A stretch of 64,000 nucleotides of DNA, taken from the NCBI RefSeq assembly GCF_041435335.1, contig NZ_CP108430.1, positions 2,480,001-2,544,000 of the forward strand. Reading direction: 5' to 3'. Position numbers and translations under genes: made by a program. Position 1 is the stretch's first letter. Each line of letters opens with the position of its first letter. Positions 1-8,507 of this stretch are shown here, one piece after another. The notes beneath the pieces were generated by a model. That model did no database searches. It was given only the letters and a program-made list of their open reading frames with translations, and was not told where the DNA came from. This DNA is from Streptomyces sp. NBC_01283. Its GTDB lineage: Bacteria; Actinomycetota; Actinomycetes; Streptomycetales; Streptomycetaceae.

Positions 1-159
1 GGTGCCATTCTGGCGGTCATGAATCCGCTGCTCCTGGCTGATGCGAGTACGAGCTGCTGCGGCAGGTTCACCGAGGAGGTGTCCCGCACGGCGGGGGCCC
101 GGGGCGACCGGTGTGCGACTCCGGGGGACTGGCGTACGGGTATGGCCTCCAGCCGGGTC

Positions 160-765
160 CTATCGGCCGAACACCCCGGCGTGCGCGGCGTGATAGGCGG
201 CTTCGGCGCTCGTGTGGACCAGTCGTTCGTCCACGGGGGCGCGGAGGATGAGGAGGCGGTAGTAGAAGGGCGCGCTCAGGGCCGCGATGACTTCGGTGGC
301 GCTGGTTTCCGGGGGGAGTTCACCGCGGTCGACGGCGCGGCTCACGAGCTGGGTGACGTGCTCGGTGCGTGCCGTGAAGGCGCCGCGGACGATGCCGGCG
401 ACGTCCGCGTCGTGCGCGGCCGCCGCCACGATGCCTTCGATGAGGTTGTAGTTGCGCGGCGCGGCATGGAAGTCGGCGATGGCCTGGGCCAGTTGATGCA
501 GGTCCTGCCGGAAGTCGCCGGAGTCCGGGGTCGGGATCGTCGAGCTGTGCTGGGCCAGCAGGTCGACGACGACGCCCTCGACGGTGCGCCAGCGGCGGCG
601 GATCGTCGAGACGTGGACGCCCGAGCGTGCGGCGAGTTTGTCCAGCGTGAGCGCGTTGAACCCGGCCACGTCGAGCTCGTCCAGGGCAGCCGCGAGGACG
701 GCGGCGCGGGTGCGGGCCGTCCGCCCGCCGGGGCGGGCCGAGCCGTGTGGTGGTCGCTCTGTCAT
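160..765 (-). CDS. TetR/AcrR-family transcriptional regulator
   Basis: A one-domain repressor of about 201 residues. The N-terminal helix-turn-helix follows the usual TetR pattern (AALDELDVAGFNALTLDKLA, then ARSGVHVSTIRRRW) and is followed by an all-helical ligand domain. I chose the ATG at 765 (MTERPPHG); an in-frame GTG at 786 would add seven residues. No Shine-Dalgarno precedes 765, but TACATT lies about eight bases upstream, so a leaderless message is possible. An inverted repeat at 882-903 upstream is a likely operator. The ligand and targets are not evident; there is no obvious partner gene in the window. Confidence 0.85.
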   Translation of the reverse strand: MTERPPHGSARPGGRTARTRAAVLAAALDELDVAGFNALTLDKLAARSGVHVSTIRRRWRTVEGVVVDLLAQHSSTIPTPDSGDFRQDLHQLAQAIADFHAAPRNYNLIEGIVAAAAHDADVAGIVRGAFTARTEHVTQLVSRAVDRGELPPETSATEVIAALSAPFYYRLLILRAPVDERLVHTSAEAAYHAAHAGVFGR

Positions 766-881
766 CGGCGCCAATGTACTGCGCACCAGGCCGCCGCCCC
801 CGGCCGCCTCGGTGGGCCCGGCGGGCCGTGTGGGGCTCGCGTTGCGCGAGGGGCCCGCCTCTCGCTAACGTGAGCGCAGCT

Positions 882-903
882 TAATGCTCCTTGGTGAGCA
901 TTA
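882..903. promoter_or_regulatory. Operator-like inverted repeat upstream of the TetR gene
   Basis: Perfect 8-base arms TAATGCTC and GAGCATTA are separated by six bases. It lies about 115 bases upstream of the TetR start at 765 and downstream of the GlxA-type gene that ends at 1043. No T-run follows on either strand, so an operator fits better than a terminator. Autoregulation is inferred from position only. Confidence 0.45.
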
Positions 904-1042
904 GTGATCCTTCGGCACCGAGACACTTCGACCGGCCACGATTGCGGGGGTTAAGAATGATGAAGGACTGGAAGGGCGCGCTCGTTCCGTCCGGTGAACC
1001 TGCCCTGTCCGTATGGGTGTTGGGCTCGCGCTGACGTCTGTT

Positions 1043-2035
1043 TCATGTCCGGTCGGGAGACCGGCCGCACCCGCGGCCGGGATCATCCGAGATCCGGTGG
1101 GCCCGGCGACAGGCACTCGGAGTGGTGCCCGTGAGCGCGCGGAAGTGGTGGCGCAGGGCCGCCGAGGATGCGAATCCCGTGAGGGCGGCGATGCGTTCGA
1201 CCGGGGTGTCCGTCGCTCTCAGGAGTCGCTGCGCCTCCTGAAGGCGTGCGCGGAGCAGGTACTGGAGCGGGCTGAGGCCCGTGTGCGCGCGGAAGCGGCG
1301 GGTGAGGCTGCTGATGCTGGTGCCCGCGTGGGTGGCGATGTCGGGGACGGTGAGCGGGAGGTGGAGGCTTGCCTCCATCCACCGCAGGGTGGGTTCGAGG
1401 CCCACGCTCTCCGCGACCTCCCGGTCGATCTCCTCCTGGACGCTGTCCGCGTCGGCGTGCAGGGGCGTGAGGAGCTCACGGGACGTCTCGCCCGCCACCC
1501 GTCGCCCGTGATCACGGCCCAGGATGTGCAGACAGACATCCATCCCTCCGTAGACGCCCGCCGCCGTGAGGAACGGCCCGTCCTCGACCACGGTGCCGAG
1601 CGGGTCGACGTCGATACGGGGATGCAGTTCCGCCAGTTCCTCGATGTGCCGCCACCCGGTCGTGGCGCGGCGGCCGTCGAGGAGCCCGGCCGCCGCGAGG
1701 GTGAACGTCCCGGTGCCGACGGCGGCGACCCGGCTCCCCCGGCCCACCGCCGCACGGAGCGCGGCGAGGACCCCGGGCGGCGGCTCGTCACGGTGACGGT
1801 CGCGCCCGGGAATCAGTACGACGTCCGCGTCCGCGAGGCCGTCAAGGCCGTACGGCGCGCTGATGCGCAGCGCGGGCGCCGGGCCACCCGTCGTCCGCAG
1901 ACCGGGGCCCGCGCAGAGCCTCACCTCGTACTCCGCTGCGCGATGCTCGCGGCAGGCGGTGCCGAACACCAGGCCCGGGGTGGTGAGTTGATGCCCCGGA
2001 GCTCCGTCGAGGGCGAGGACCGCGATGACTGGCAT
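1043..2035 (-). CDS. GlxA-family regulator: DJ-1/PfpI-like domain plus AraC HTH (copy 1)
   Basis: A 330-residue protein with an N-terminal DJ-1/PfpI-like domain (about 1-170) and a C-terminal AraC double helix-turn-helix (about 215-315; ISSLTRRFRAHTGLSPLQYL and RIAALTGFASSAALRHHFRA). At the nucleophile elbow, where catalytic members have Cys, it reads VGTGTF, so the domain probably senses rather than catalyses. It is a clear paralogue of the gene at 3072-4121, and the two bracket a secreted protease. There is no Shine-Dalgarno; the bases just before the ATG match those of the paralogue almost exactly, suggesting a shared leaderless promoter. The effector is unknown. Confidence 0.85.
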   Translation of the reverse strand: MPVIAVLALDGAPGHQLTTPGLVFGTACREHRAAEYEVRLCAGPGLRTTGGPAPALRISAPYGLDGLADADVVLIPGRDRHRDEPPPGVLAALRAAVGRGSRVAAVGTGTFTLAAAGLLDGRRATTGWRHIEELAELHPRIDVDPLGTVVEDGPFLTAAGVYGGMDVCLHILGRDHGRRVAGETSRELLTPLHADADSVQEEIDREVAESVGLEPTLRWMEASLHLPLTVPDIATHAGTSISSLTRRFRAHTGLSPLQYLLRARLQEAQRLLRATDTPVERIAALTGFASSAALRHHFRALTGTTPSACRRAHRISDDPGRGCGRSPDRT

Positions 2036-2050
2036 GTCCAGAATCTAACC
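2036..2050 (-). promoter_or_regulatory. Possible leaderless promoter box of GlxA copy 1
   Basis: Read on the minus strand, TTAGATTCTGGAC directly precedes the ATG. The paralogue at 3072 has CTAAATTCTGGAC in the same place. TAGATT/TAAATT would serve as a -10 element 7 bases from the start codon, and neither gene has a ribosome binding site. Confidence 0.4.
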
Positions 2051-2073
2051 GGACGCCCCGGGAGTGATCTGCC

Positions 2074-2931
2074 TCAGGCGTTCTTGTGGAGCGTCTTCCC
2101 GATCCAGCCCTTGTACGCGGGCACGTTGCTGTAGAGCCCCGGGCCGGTCGAGCACTGCGTGTTCCAGTCGCCGTCGCCCGACGTCGTCCCGATGAGCTCC
2201 CAGCGGCCACCCTTCGCGCGCTGGATCTGCGGGCCGCCGGAGTCGCCGAAGCACGCCATGGCTCCCGGCTTCGGGCTGACCGTGCACAGGCGGGTGGCCC
2301 CGGCCCGGCCGAAGCACTCGGCCTCGGAGCCCCTGCGGGTGTCCAGCTCCTGGAGCCGCTCGGGGAACTTCACCTTGTCGAGGTCGCCCGTGTCGACGGT
2401 GGTGCCGAAGCCTAGGATCCGGGTGGGTGTGCCGGCCGGCCCCGCCTTCCCGGCGATACGGAGAGGGTGCTGGGCCACCGGGCGGTCCAGGCGCACCAGG
2501 GCGAGGTCGTTCTTGTTGGGGGTGGTCCTGCCGGGGGCGATCTCCTTGCCCTGCTCGTAGCCCGGGTGGATCACAACCTTGTCGATGTCGCGGACGGTAC
2601 CCCCGGTCTTGCGGTGCTCACTGCCGACGCGCACCTTCCCGGTCGGGGTGATCTCCAGCTCGGGGTCGACGCAGTGCGCGGCGGTGAGCACCCACTGGCG
2701 GTCGATCAGCGTCGCCCCGCACTGGGCGTCGGCCTCCACCATGGGGATCGTCGCCATGAAGGGGTAACGCTGCGTCGAGTCATGGCCGTTGACGACGGCA
2801 CCGGCGCTGCCGGTCATCGCCGTGGCGCCGAGTACGGCCGTCGCACCGGCCGCCGCGGCGGCTCGCGCGAGCAGGCGCCGCCGTCGCGGGGAGCGGGCAT
2901 CGGTGGTCGGCCGTTGGTTCGGACGGTGCAT
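2074..2931 (-). CDS. Secreted trypsin-like serine protease (S1 family)
   Basis: A 285-residue chymotrypsin-fold protease for extracellular proteolysis. The start at 2931 has GAAAGG eight bases upstream; longer in-frame starts lack this. The N-terminus is an export signal with an Arg cluster (SPRRRRLLARAAAAAG, possibly Tat) ending near Ala45 before VVNG, which resembles a protease N-terminus. The catalytic triad is visible: His86 in TAAHC, Asp142 in NKNDLALV, Ser231 in GDSGGP. Cys71/Cys87 and Cys207/Cys216/Cys227 could form disulfides. It lies between two GlxA paralogues and is divergent from the second, so either could control it. Confidence 0.9.
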   Translation of the reverse strand: MHRPNQRPTTDARSPRRRRLLARAAAAAGATAVLGATAMTGSAGAVVNGHDSTQRYPFMATIPMVEADAQCGATLIDRQWVLTAAHCVDPELEITPTGKVRVGSEHRKTGGTVRDIDKVVIHPGYEQGKEIAPGRTTPNKNDLALVRLDRPVAQHPLRIAGKAGPAGTPTRILGFGTTVDTGDLDKVKFPERLQELDTRRGSEAECFGRAGATRLCTVSPKPGAMACFGDSGGPQIQRAKGGRWELIGTTSGDGDWNTQCSTGPGLYSNVPAYKGWIGKTLHKNA

Positions 2932-3057
2932 GTGGTGACCTTTCAAGGATGGTGGTGCGGCTGGGCGAGGGCCGGGCGTCCCCTCGCTTCCGCCCCTCGT
3001 CCCCGTCATCCTCCGGTCCGGCTCCGACCGGAAACAGGCGCCTGAATGTCACCCTCG

Positions 3058-3071
3058 GCTAAATTCTGGAC
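3058..3071 (+). promoter_or_regulatory. Possible leaderless promoter box of GlxA copy 2
   Basis: GCTAAATTCTGGAC ends immediately before the ATG at 3072. It is nearly identical to the bases before GlxA copy 1. No ribosome binding site is present. The role is inferred from conservation between the two copies. Confidence 0.4.
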
Positions 3072-4121
3072 ATGTCAGTGATCGCCGTTCTCGCCCTCGA
3101 CGGGGTCCCCGGGCACCAGCTCACGGCGCCCGCCCTCGCTTTCGCCACCGCGGCACGGCATCACCCCACCGTCGCCTACGACCTGCGGATCCGTACCGGC
3201 CCCGGGTTCAGGGCGACGGGTGGCCCCGGCTCCTTCCACGTCGAGGCCGACCGGGGGCTGGAGGGACTCGCCGGCCTCGGCGGTGGTGACACAGTGCTGC
3301 TGCCGGGGCATGCGGGCTTCCGCGAGGCGCCCGCTCCCGAGGTCGTGGACGCCCTGCGCGCCGCCGTCGCGGGCGGCTGCCGGATCGGGGCGGTCGGCAC
3401 CGGGACGTTCACGCTCGCCGCCACGGGGCTCCTCGACGGCCGCCGGGCCGCCACCAGCCGCAGGCACACGGCGGAACTCGCCGGGCTGCATCCCCGTATC
3501 GAGGTCGACCCGGAGGGTGCGGCCGTCGCGGACGGGCCCTTCCACAGCGCCGCCGGGGTGCTCGGCGGCATCGACCTCTGTCTGCACCTGATCACCCTGG
3601 ACCACGGCGAGCCCGTGGCCATCGAGACCGAGCGGCAGGTGTTCCTCCAGCTCCACTCCCCCGCCGTCGGCCTCGCGTCGGACGCCTCGGCCGACGTGGC
3701 GTTCAACGCGGTCACCCGGCCCGGCAGCGCCGTCGAGCCGACCACACGGTGGATGGAGGCGAATCTGCACCACCCCCTGACGCTCACCGAGATCGCCGCA
3801 CACGCGGGGGTCGGCGTCCGCAGCCTCACCCGCCGTTTCCGCGCCGAGACGGGCCTCACCCCGCTCCAGTACCTGCTCCGTGCGCGGATCCAGCGGGCCC
3901 AGCGGCTCCTCGAACGCACCGATGACCCGGTGGAGCGCATCGCGGCGCGGACCGGCCTCGGCACGCCCGCCAACCTGCGCCACCACTTCCAGCGCCTGAC
4001 GGGCACGAGTCCCAGCACCTATCGCGGTGCGTTCCGTTCGATGGTCGCCGACCTCACCTGGCCGGAGCGGCGCGCGGGCGCGGACGGCGACTCATCGGGA
4101 CACGGCGCGTCCGGGGGCTGA
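3072..4121 (+). CDS. GlxA-family regulator: DJ-1/PfpI-like domain plus AraC HTH (copy 2)
   Basis: A 349-residue paralogue of the protein at 1043-2035, alike from the first residues (VIAVLALDGVPGHQLT) through the AraC domain (about 232-335). Again the nucleophile elbow reads VGTGTF with no Cys, so it is probably not enzymatic. It is divergent from the protease gene, with about 140 bases of shared upstream DNA. The C-terminus adds a short Gly/Asp/Arg-rich tail after the second HTH. The two copies probably arose by duplication with inversion around the protease; they may bind the same or overlapping sites. Confidence 0.85.
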   Translation: MSVIAVLALDGVPGHQLTAPALAFATAARHHPTVAYDLRIRTGPGFRATGGPGSFHVEADRGLEGLAGLGGGDTVLLPGHAGFREAPAPEVVDALRAAVAGGCRIGAVGTGTFTLAATGLLDGRRAATSRRHTAELAGLHPRIEVDPEGAAVADGPFHSAAGVLGGIDLCLHLITLDHGEPVAIETERQVFLQLHSPAVGLASDASADVAFNAVTRPGSAVEPTTRWMEANLHHPLTLTEIAAHAGVGVRSLTRRFRAETGLTPLQYLLRARIQRAQRLLERTDDPVERIAARTGLGTPANLRHHFQRLTGTSPSTYRGAFRSMVADLTWPERRAGADGDSSGHGASGG

Positions 4122-4223
4122 GCGGGGCGCACTGGGGCCGGTGGTTCGGCCGTCCGGGGCAGTACGGGGGAGCACGGCCCGCACTTCACCATTTCATCCT
4201 TTTTATGCCGATACGTTCGCCGG

Positions 4224-5123
4224 ATGATCGCCCTGACACGTAGACGCACACGAACACGCACCGCGCGGAGGCTGACCGCAGCCTGCGCCCTGTCCGCCCT
4301 CACCCTCACGGCGCTCGCCGCCTGCGGCACGGGTTCCGAGCCGGGCAGCCACGACCAGAACGCGCAGAACGCGCGCTCCACGGCGAGCGCCTCGCCCCGC
4401 CCCGCGACGCTCGCGCCCGGTCCCGCCGGTCTCACCCCCGTCTTCAAGAACGCCCCCCGCACTCCGGCGTCCGCCGCCCCCACCGTCGCCCTCACCTTCG
4501 ACGCCGACATGACCGCCGACCAGGGGCCGCGCGCGGCCTCGGGTGAGCGGTTCGACAATCCGGCGCTGGTGTCGACGCTGCGCCGGCTGAAGGTGCCCGC
4601 GACGTTCTTCATGACGGGGCGGTGGGCCGAGGAGTACCCGGCGCAGGCCAAGGACATCGGCCGGGATCCGCTGTTCGAGGTCGCCAACCACTCGTACAGC
4701 CACTACGCCTTCACCGGCCGCTGCTACGGCCTGCCGACCGTGCCCGCCTCCCGGATGCGCGCCGACATGGAGCGCGCCTTCGCCGCTTTCCGCAAGGCGG
4801 GCGTCGAGCACCAGGTGCCGTACTTCCGTTTCCCCGGGGGCTGTTACGACAAGCGGGCGCTGCGCGCGCTGGCTCCGGGCGGCGTCACGGCCGTGCAGTG
4901 GGACGTCGTAAGCGGAGACGCCTTCGCGACGGATGCCGACGCGGTGGCCCGGCAGGTGCTCGACGGGGTGCGGCCCGGTTCGGTCGTGGTCATGCACTGC
5001 ACGCGCAGCGCGGCTCCCACGACGGAGCGCGCCCTGCGGACGATCGTCCCGAAGCTGCGCGAGCGCGGCTTCCGGTTCGTCCGGGTGTCGGAGCAGATCA
5101 GGGCGGCGGGTACGCGCGGATAG
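4224..5123 (+). CDS. Polysaccharide deacetylase lipoprotein (NodB domain, CE4)
   Basis: A 299-residue exported lipoprotein, with Arg-rich N-terminus, hydrophobic stretch and lipobox LAAC at Cys34, then a Ser/Ala/Pro linker. The NodB domain starts near residue 88. The metal and catalytic motif set is present: Asp93/Asp95 in LTFDADM, His156 and His160 in NHSYSH, and RFPGG further on. Family members remove N-acetyl groups from peptidoglycan, chitin or similar glycans at the cell surface; the substrate cannot be told here. No good ribosome binding site precedes the ATG. Confidence 0.88.
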   Translation: MIALTRRRTRTRTARRLTAACALSALTLTALAACGTGSEPGSHDQNAQNARSTASASPRPATLAPGPAGLTPVFKNAPRTPASAAPTVALTFDADMTADQGPRAASGERFDNPALVSTLRRLKVPATFFMTGRWAEEYPAQAKDIGRDPLFEVANHSYSHYAFTGRCYGLPTVPASRMRADMERAFAAFRKAGVEHQVPYFRFPGGCYDKRALRALAPGGVTAVQWDVVSGDAFATDADAVARQVLDGVRPGSVVVMHCTRSAAPTTERALRTIVPKLRERGFRFVRVSEQIRAAGTRG

Positions 5124-5133
5124 TCTGGCGCGC

Positions 5134-5295
5134 GTGGCAGACACCAACAGCAGCGCCAAGCCCACCGCCGAGGGCCCGTTCGCCGAGTGCGTGCTGTGCC
5201 GCGAGCCCACCGAGTACCCGGAGACGCACAAGGGGGTAACGCTGTGCCCCGTGTGCGAGTGGCACGAGGCACAGCGCACGGCCTGCTCGGGCTGA
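5134..5295 (+). CDS. Small zinc-ribbon-like protein
   Basis: A 53-residue acidic protein starting at GTG 5134, ten bases after the deacetylase stop. It has two CXXC knuckles (ECVLCRE and LCPVCEW) about 16 residues apart plus a final Cys, a typical zinc-ribbon arrangement. Coding support comes from the uniform GC-rich third positions and the Cys pattern. A translationally coupled operon with the deacetylase is plausible. Function unknown; such small ribbons often bind nucleic acid or act as assembly factors, but nothing here shows which. Confidence 0.65.
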   Translation: MADTNSSAKPTAEGPFAECVLCREPTEYPETHKGVTLCPVCEWHEAQRTACSG

Positions 5296-5339
5296 GCACA
5301 GGGCCCCGACGCCCGCCCACGTCGCGCCCCGGGGCGTAC

Positions 5340-6008
5340 TCAACCCCTCCGCGAAGCCAGCCCGCAGGCCGCGCCCATCGCCGCCATCGCAAGGACCGCC
5401 GCTCCCATGACCGGCAGCAACGGCACCGGCACCACGCCGTCCCGCGAGCCCGAGACGAGCCCGGTCATGACCGCCTTCGCGGGGGAGCCCGTGGTGACCA
5501 GGGAGAGCAGCGAGGCGAGCAGCATCACGGAGACCGCCCGGCCCGGCGAACGCATCAGCGGCCAGCTCGTGACAGCGCCGATGGCGGTGCCCACGAGCAC
5601 GCTCACCAGCATCGCGAGCAGCCCCGCGGCACTCGCCCCGAGACGGTTCACGGCAGTCCGGTGATCCGTGCTCGCCGGGTCGCTGATCACGGACACGACG
5701 AGAGTGGCCACGGCACCGAGCACGGCCGAGGCGAGGAACGCGGAGAGCAGGCAGGCCAGCTGGGCGCGCCAGGGGCCGACCGCCGCGGCCGTGCAACTCC
5801 TGGCCGCGGGCGGCTCGTTGGTGACGCAGATCCGTACCAGCCAGGCGGCGACGGGAAGCAGCGCGGCGGCCGCGTACGCGAGGGAGTCGAGCACCGGCTG
5901 CCCGCTCTGTACGCCGACGGCGAGGAACGCGGCGTACAGGATGACGGGGGCGAGCCAGCGCTGGGAGCGCACGAGGAGGGCGGACTGATAGCCGAGCAGA
6001 GCATTCAC
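5340..6008 (-). CDS. Integral membrane protein, probable ABC transporter permease partner
   Basis: A 222-residue hydrophobic protein with about six predicted membrane spans (first near residues 17-35, last near 195-217) and little soluble sequence. Its start overlaps the stop of the upstream ATPase gene by four bases (ATGA), so the two are translationally coupled and likely form one transporter. No ABC-2 permease motif is distinct enough to name the substrate. Confidence 0.7.
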   Translation of the reverse strand: MNALLGYQSALLVRSQRWLAPVILYAAFLAVGVQSGQPVLDSLAYAAAALLPVAAWLVRICVTNEPPAARSCTAAAVGPWRAQLACLLSAFLASAVLGAVATLVVSVISDPASTDHRTAVNRLGASAAGLLAMLVSVLVGTAIGAVTSWPLMRSPGRAVSVMLLASLLSLVTTGSPAKAVMTGLVSGSRDGVVPVPLLPVMGAAVLAMAAMGAACGLASRRG

Positions 6009-7141
6009 CGCTCACGCACCTCGCCCACCACGGGCCGGGCCGAGGGCTCGGCGGAGTCCGCGGCCACCGTCTGCTCCGGCGCCGGGTCAGGGTCTGGGTC
6101 GGGGCCGGGGTCGGGGCCGGGGTCGGGGTCCGCGACGGACGCACGGCCGAGATCCGCCCCCGAAGCCAACACCGCCCCCGGCCCGGAGTCCGTGACGGAC
6201 GCCTGCCCCAAACCCGAAGCCGATGCCTGGCCCGGCACCGAGCCCTCGGCAGCCGTCGGACCCGTCCCCGCCCCCGGCCCCGCCATGGACACCGACACCA
6301 CGTGCCACGGCGGACGTGCCGTCAGGAGCGTGCGCAGGGCGATGTCCGAGTGCGTCGACGGGACCGTCAGTCGTAGGGCCCCTTCAGAGGAGGGGGCGGT
6401 GACCGTGCCCGGTATGGAGGGGGGCGCGGTGCCCGGTGGGCCCTGGGCTTCGATCACGACCGTCGGGCCTTCCGGGGCGGCGGATTCTCGCGAAGTATCC
6501 TCCGGTGTACGGGCGTTGACCGCCGAGCCGACCACCGCGTACGTCACGTCGACCGACCCCGAGAGCCGCCGCGGGTCGTGGTCCACGAAGACCACGGTGC
6601 CGCCCTTCGCGACCCGCTCGGCGACCGCCCGGTCGAGTTCGTCGCGGGCCGCGGCGTCCAGGCCCGTCCACGCCTCGTCCAGGACGAGCAGCTCGGGACC
6701 CGCGAGGAGAGCCTGGGCCACGGCGACCTTCTGGCTGCTGCCCTTGGACAGTTCCGACAGGGGCATACGCGCATAACTCCCGGCCCCGAAGCGCTCCAGC
6801 CACTCCTCCGCGCCCCGCGCGGCGGCCCCCTTCCCCAGGCCGTGGACGCGGCCCAGGTGCGTGAGATACCCGGCGGCCGTGAACGGCAGGGCCGCGGGGA
6901 AGCGTTCGGGGACGTATGCGGTGCGCGGCCGACCGACGACCCGGCCCTCGTTCGGGGCGTCGATCCCGGCCAGTAGCCGCAGCAGCGTCGATTTGCCGGT
7001 GCCGTTCGCGCCCTCGATCCGCACCAGTGTGCCCGCGCCGACGCCGAGGCTGACGCCTCTCAGCACCCACGGCCCGCCCATGGCATAGCGTCGCCCCACC
7101 CCGTCGAGTCGCAGCGCGGCCCCCGCAAGATCATTGTCCAT
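6005..7141 (-). CDS. ABC transporter ATP-binding protein with long Pro/Gly/Asp C-terminal tail
   Basis: About 378 residues from the ATG at 7141 (MDNDLAGA). The first 200 residues are an ABC ATPase: Walker A GANGTGKST at 44-52, signature LSKGSSQ at 131-137, Walker B LLVLDEAW at 151-158 and switch His188 in VDHD. A C-terminal extension of about 180 residues follows; its end is low-complexity, built on DP/GP dipeptides encoded by hexamer repeats at 6084-6131. It is coupled to the membrane protein gene downstream and divergent from the PTH2-like gene. Exporter role inferred; substrate unknown. Confidence 0.85.
   Translation of the reverse strand: MDNDLAGAALRLDGVGRRYAMGGPWVLRGVSLGVGAGTLVRIEGANGTGKSTLLRLLAGIDAPNEGRVVGRPRTAYVPERFPAALPFTAAGYLTHLGRVHGLGKGAAARGAEEWLERFGAGSYARMPLSELSKGSSQKVAVAQALLAGPELLVLDEAWTGLDAAARDELDRAVAERVAKGGTVVFVDHDPRRLSGSVDVTYAVVGSAVNARTPEDTSRESAAPEGPTVVIEAQGPPGTAPPSIPGTVTAPSSEGALRLTVPSTHSDIALRTLLTARPPWHVVSVSMAGPGAGTGPTAAEGSVPGQASASGLGQASVTDSGPGAVLASGADLGRASVADPDPGPDPGPDPDPDPAPEQTVAADSAEPSARPVVGEVRER
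6084..6131. repeat. Eight-copy hexanucleotide repeat inside the ABC ATPase gene
   Basis: Eight consecutive units of the form GGGTCN or GGGCCG encode the Asp-Pro/Gly-Pro tract of the ATPase tail. Copy number is a multiple of three bases per unit, so gain or loss of units would keep the reading frame. Confidence 0.8.
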
Positions 7142-7232
7142 GCGGCCATCCTGGCGCACGGGCCCGGCCGTCACAGGCGATCACAGGCAAAGCCCCTGAC
7201 CGGCCTGATCTTCCGCCTGGCAGACTGGACGC

Positions 7233-7997
7233 GTGAGCAGCGACCAGACCGCCGGGACCCCCCAGCCGCAGGACACCCCAGACCCCCAGGGCACCCCAGA
7301 TCCCCAGGACAGCCCCTTCCGCGTGGAGCAGACGACACGCGACGAGGCACCTCAGTACGTACTGCCGCTGGTGGCGCGCATCGAACGCACCGAGCCCCCG
7401 CACCGTACGGACGCCCTGGAGACCGCGGCCCGCGCGGTCCTCGTCATGCTCGGCGACGAGCGGTCCCTCGGCGAAGGCGAGTGGGCGCAGGCCATGCGGG
7501 ACTGGCAGGACGCCAGGATCCGCAAGGTGGTGCGGCGCGCCCGCGGCGCCGAGTGGCGGCGGGCCGAGGCGCTCCCGGGCATCACGGTCACGGGCAAGTC
7601 CGCGCAGGTCCGCGTCTTCCCGCCGGTGCCGCTGGACGGCTGGCCCAAGGACCTGGCCCGGCTCCAGGTCTCGGGAACGGACCTGGACGACCCGGAGGCG
7701 GTGCCGCCGGCGGACGCGACCGCGCCGGTCCTGTGGATGAGCCCCGATGTCGACATGTCGGCGGGCAAGGCGATGGCGCAGGCGGGGCACGGCGCCCAAC
7801 TGGCGTGGTGGGAACTGTCCGACGAGGAGCGCGCCGCCTGGCGGGACGCCGGTTTCCCGCTCTCCGTCCGCACCCCGGACGCCGCGCACTGGCGCGAACT
7901 CGTGGCCAGTGGCCTGCCGGTGGTGCGGGACGCGGGCTTCACGGAGATCGCCCCCGGCTCCTGCACCGTGGTCGCCGACCACCCTGCCCTGCGCTGA
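7233..7997 (+). CDS. Peptidyl-tRNA hydrolase 2-like (PTH2) domain protein
   Basis: A 254-residue protein from GTG 7233. The first 25 residues are Pro/Gln/Asp-rich. The C-terminal 110 residues match the PTH2 fold, with the hallmark start (MSAGKAMAQAGHGAQLAWW), a middle VRTPD segment and the ending GSCTVVADHP. PTH2 enzymes release peptides from peptidyl-tRNA or act on D-aminoacyl conjugates; bacterial stand-alone members are poorly studied. The N-terminal half (about 30-150) is specific to this actinomycete form and I do not recognise it. Divergent from the ABC ATPase gene. Confidence 0.75.
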   Translation: MSSDQTAGTPQPQDTPDPQGTPDPQDSPFRVEQTTRDEAPQYVLPLVARIERTEPPHRTDALETAARAVLVMLGDERSLGEGEWAQAMRDWQDARIRKVVRRARGAEWRRAEALPGITVTGKSAQVRVFPPVPLDGWPKDLARLQVSGTDLDDPEAVPPADATAPVLWMSPDVDMSAGKAMAQAGHGAQLAWWELSDEERAAWRDAGFPLSVRTPDAAHWRELVASGLPVVRDAGFTEIAPGSCTVVADHPALR

Positions 7998-8049
7998 CGG
8001 TTGCCGCAGCGGGTGCGGCGCATCAGGTGTATGCCGCGTATCAGGCGTA

Positions 8050-8439
8050 TCAGGTGATGACGGTGGCCACGGGGGCGAGGCCGTAGGTACGGGCGTAGCC
8101 GTTCTCGGTGCCGACGAGGAGATCGACGATCTCGAAGTAGCGGTCCCAGAACGGGGTTTCGCGCAGCGCGTCGATGAGGAGCTGGTAGGCCTCGTGGTCG
8201 TCGGCCTCCCAGACCCATACGTCGGTGACGCGGGTGGAGTAGAACTCCGTGTCGTAGAAGCGTGACCGGACGCCGGTCGTCTTGGCCGTGATCGCGGGGA
8301 TGACCTGGCTGGTGAAAGCGTTCACCCGCTCCTGCGGAGTCATGGCGAGCCACTCGGGCATGGTCTTGATGAGCATGAACGCGGTGACCGGCGGTGCGGC
8401 TTTTCCCGCACCGTTTTCGGTGGTGTTCTCAGCGGGCAT
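8050..8439 (-). CDS. Darcynin-family protein
   Basis: A 129-residue protein. The ATG at 8439 has GGAGG nine bases upstream, although the frame stays open further. The sequence ([19 protein letters not shown], later [16 protein letters not shown] and [13 protein letters not shown]) matches my memory of the darcynin family, a small alpha+beta barrel-like family of unknown function. It sits 68 bases after the NmrA-like oxidoreductase gene on the same strand, so both are probably one transcript driven from the LysR/NmrA divergent promoter. Confidence 0.75.
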   Translation of the reverse strand: MPAENTTENGAGKAAPPVTAFMLIKTMPEWLAMTPQERVNAFTSQVIPAITAKTTGVRSRFYDTEFYSTRVTDVWVWEADDHEAYQLLIDALRETPFWDRYFEIVDLLVGTENGYARTYGLAPVATVIT

Positions 8440-8507
8440 GACGGGCGCCTCCGGGGCGTCAGGTGGTGCAGATTCAGGGGCAGGATCAGGCGCGGGGTGG
8501 CGCGCCT

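Noticed and set aside
1..159. Possible partial gene at the left edge
   Set aside because: The plus-strand frame from 19 is an antisense shadow of the TetR gene, and nothing in the first 159 bases has coding character of its own.
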